From JAEUMG01 sp963805405 (GTDB lineage: Bacteria; Pseudomonadota; Alphaproteobacteria; Rhizobiales; Aestuariivirgaceae), in the NCBI GenBank assembly GCA_963805405.1, contig CAWDUC010000020.1, forward strand, positions 1,674,001-1,738,000: a stretch of 64,000 nt of DNA, in the 5' to 3' direction. Shown here one piece after another: positions 62,405-64,000 of the stretch. Positions within the stretch are counted from its first letter, which is position 1; each line of letters opens with the position of its first letter. The notes beneath the pieces were generated by a model. That model ran no database searches. It worked only from the letters and a program-made list of their open reading frames with translations, and was not told the origin of the DNA. The position numbers were made by a program, and so were the translations under genes.

Positions 62405-63874
62405 CTACTCTGCCGCGTGCTTGTGGGCGCCCCAGATGCGATCCGAGAGACCCGCTGATTTCTGCGCGAATTCGAGCGGGCCGTTCCAATCGAAGGTGCG
62501 ATAGACAGCCGCCAAATGCGCGAACGGGGGCGCCTGGGCAAAAAGTTGGAAGGTCAGGCGGTGGCCGGCATAATCCGAATTGAGGAGATCGCGGGCGAAA
62601 GCCATGAGTTTGCGGCGGTCCTCGGCGATCCATTCGTCGTTGATCGTGTAGATACTTCTGCAGCCACTTGGCAGTTTCTGGATTCTCGAAGGCCGCGGCA
62701 TCGGGCGTCACGCAGATCTGGCCGCCGCATAATTCACGCGCGAGGTGGATCATGCGCGGCAGGTTCGAGAGCGCATGAACGCGGCCGGTCATCAGCAATG
62801 ACTGGTTGGGCATGAGCAAGCCGTTGGGGCTCTTCTCGCCGGTGGCGATCGCGGCGGTCAAATGCGCATTGATGCCTTCTCGCCAGACTGCAAGCTCAGC
62901 GAGCTTTTCCTGAACGGCCTGCTGTTTTTCGAGACCGGTTTGGCGCGTATTCCACAGGGCGGCGCCGATCATCAGATCGGCGAAGGACAATGTCCGCTGC
63001 ACGAAGGGGAAGGCCGAGTAGCGGTGCAAGGTCTGGCGGATGAAGGCGGCAGCGCGCGTGTGCTGATAGAAGAGGATGTCCTCCCAAGGAATCAGCACGT
63101 TGTCGAGGATCATCAAGCGTGTCGACCTCGTCGAAGCGATTGGAGAGCGGATAGTCCCGCTCCGGCGCCCGGCCGGTGAAGCCGGTGCGGCAGATATGCT
63201 TCACGCCCGGCGCATCCATCCTGACGATGCAGCCCAATGCATATTCGGAGAGCTTTGCATCGCCCCAATTGGCGATGGTCGGCTTGAGGAATGCCTGGTT
63301 GGAATAGGCGGCGGCCGTTTCATACTTGGCGCCGCGGATAATGATGCCGGCATCGGTTTCCTTCACGACATGGACCAGCATGTCGGGGTCCTGATCCTGC
63401 GGGCGCTTGGAGCGGTCGCCCTTGGGATCGGTATTGGCGGACACATGGAAGGGATCGAGCTTGATGGCGCGGTGAATGTGTTTCTCGATGTTTTGCGGCA
63501 AAGCGTGGATCGATCTCGTTGAGGATGTCCTTGCCGTCCCACAGCGACCACATCTCACCGATCGTCTCATCGCCGACGCGGGTAACGATGCCGCCAATGT
63601 CCCACATGACCGCATCGACGGCCTTGCGCTTGTCCTCCCAGTCCTTCGGCGTGAAGGGTAGCTTGAGGCCGATGGGCGAAGCGCTCGCCATTCTCCTCAA
63701 GGTCATCAGGCCCTGCAGCTTCGGCTCATGCGCCATGTCGTAGATGCGGGCGCGAATATCGATGATGGGCTTGAAGGCGGGATGGGTGGCGACATCGCGG
63801 ATACGCTCGCCATTCATGTGGACTTCGCGGCCGTCGCGGATCGAGTTGCGATAATCCTTGCCGGTTCTGATCAT
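62405..63874 (-). CDS. HpaB-family flavin-dependent monooxygenase large component, three frameshifts
   Basis: About 490 residues, the usual HpaB length. N-terminal RTGKDYRNSIRDGREVHMNG, then HPAFKPIIDIRARIYDMAHE, LVHVVKETDAGIIIRGAKY (flavin region), LIPWEDILFYQHTRAAAFIR, GRVHALSNLPRMIHLARELC and DEWIAEDRRKLMAFARDLLN. Extra bases near 63505, 63112 and 62655 break the frame; each removal restores homology (LPQNIEKHIH, TLMILDNVLIPW, QKYYTINDEW). It uses FADH2 from a reductase component; the next gene encodes that. The native substrate is a phenolic or N-heterocyclic compound. Confidence 0.9.
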
Positions 63875-63887
63875 CGATGCGGTCTCC

Positions 63888-64000
63888 TCAATAGGCGGCG
63901 ATGCGCCGGAAGTCCCTGTTGCAATAGACGAGCGGGGAAGCCTCGCCGCGACGCGCACTACCGACCCTGCCGACAAAGATGCGATGCGTGCCGGCGTCGA
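63888..64000 (-). CDS. Flavin reductase (HpaC-like) component, 3' end only
   Basis: The last 36 codons of a gene entering from the right: THRIFVGRVGSARRGEASPL and VYCNRDFRRIAAY to a TGA at 63888-63890. The HxxFVG and PLVYCNR-x-FR blocks are the C-terminus of NAD(P)H:flavin reductases of the HpaC/DIM6 type. It ends 13 bp before the monooxygenase start, a typical reductase-oxygenase operon. Confidence 0.85.
   Translation of the reverse strand, partial: DAGTHRIFVGRVGSARRGEASPLVYCNRDFRRIAAY

Noticed and set aside
4006..63874. Programmed frameshifting at the many CTTG sites
   Set aside because: The sites occur in unrelated enzymes, at variable positions, without slippery heptamers or a consistent hairpin; errors explain them better.
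1..64000. tRNA, rRNA or CRISPR features
   Set aside because: No T-loop-like GTTCRANYC in a cloverleaf context, no rRNA-like blocks and no regularly spaced direct repeats were found on reading both strands.

Overview
The window is high-GC, densely packed, single-copy-gene DNA with the gene families typical of a heterotrophic alphaproteobacterium, most likely order Hyphomicrobiales (Rhizobiales). The evidence is the split glycine decarboxylase GcvPA/GcvPB, the DUF849/BKACE and IclR catabolic genes, two high-affinity ABC uptake systems with Tat-type binding proteins, the malic enzyme-phosphotransacetylase fusion MaeB, and the alpha-type palindromic intergenic repeats. I see no rRNA, tRNA, CRISPR array, complete insertion sequence or prophage.

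Layout. 0-11 kb: glycine decarboxylase subunits and a class III aminotransferase diverge from an IclR regulator that is coupled to a hydroxyacyl-CoA-type dehydrogenase and a beta-keto-acid cleavage enzyme. A PotABCD-like transporter and an SDR follow. A similar operator-like motif recurs in four promoter regions here. 11-13.7 kb: an AT-richer island with a decayed AlbA_2/Schlafen-type gene and one unknown gene. 13.9-19.6 kb: a fused HcnA/HcnB-like oxidoreductase, an SDR with a SelA/DgaE-like PLP enzyme, and an operon for an N-formylglutamate amidohydrolase-like protein plus two sugar-phosphate isomerases (TIM-like and RpiB-like, the erythrulose-phosphate pair). 19.6-25.9 kb: an RpiR regulator, glutamine synthetase-like ligase, amidohydrolase, cysteine hydrolase, aminotransferase and alpha/beta hydrolase. 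25.9-33 kb: glucan metabolism (GH3, a GH144/glucoamylase-like protein and GH13) with an SbmA/BacA-like ABC protein whose nucleotide-binding motifs are degenerate. 33-38.6 kb: an operon for a SAF-domain oxidoreductase, a 2-oxoacid/acetoin dehydrogenase-like complex without E3, and a PfkB kinase. 38.8-48.9 kb: a carbohydrate-type ABC transporter, a SorC regulator and a B12-type diol/glycerol dehydratase with fused large and medium subunits and no microcompartment or reactivase genes. 49-54.6 kb: housekeeping and catabolic enzymes (MaeB, ArgE-type deacetylase, FAH-type hydratase) and a domesticated-looking RAYT transposase relative. 54.7-60 kb: four consecutive genes for exported proteins, including a von Willebrand A protein with repeated beta modules. 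60-64 kb: an oxygenase cluster (HpaB/HpaC-like monooxygenase, RidA, Rieske oxygenase, DUF1028).

Quality warning. About 16 otherwise convincing genes are interrupted by single-base frame changes (roughly 35 in total). Most of those I could resolve to the base are one extra nucleotide, often in a CTTG context where CTG restores the frame. I read these mainly as sequence errors and give the full restored gene span. Only the AlbA_2-type gene looks truly decayed. Coordinates of frame breaks are approximate to a few bases.
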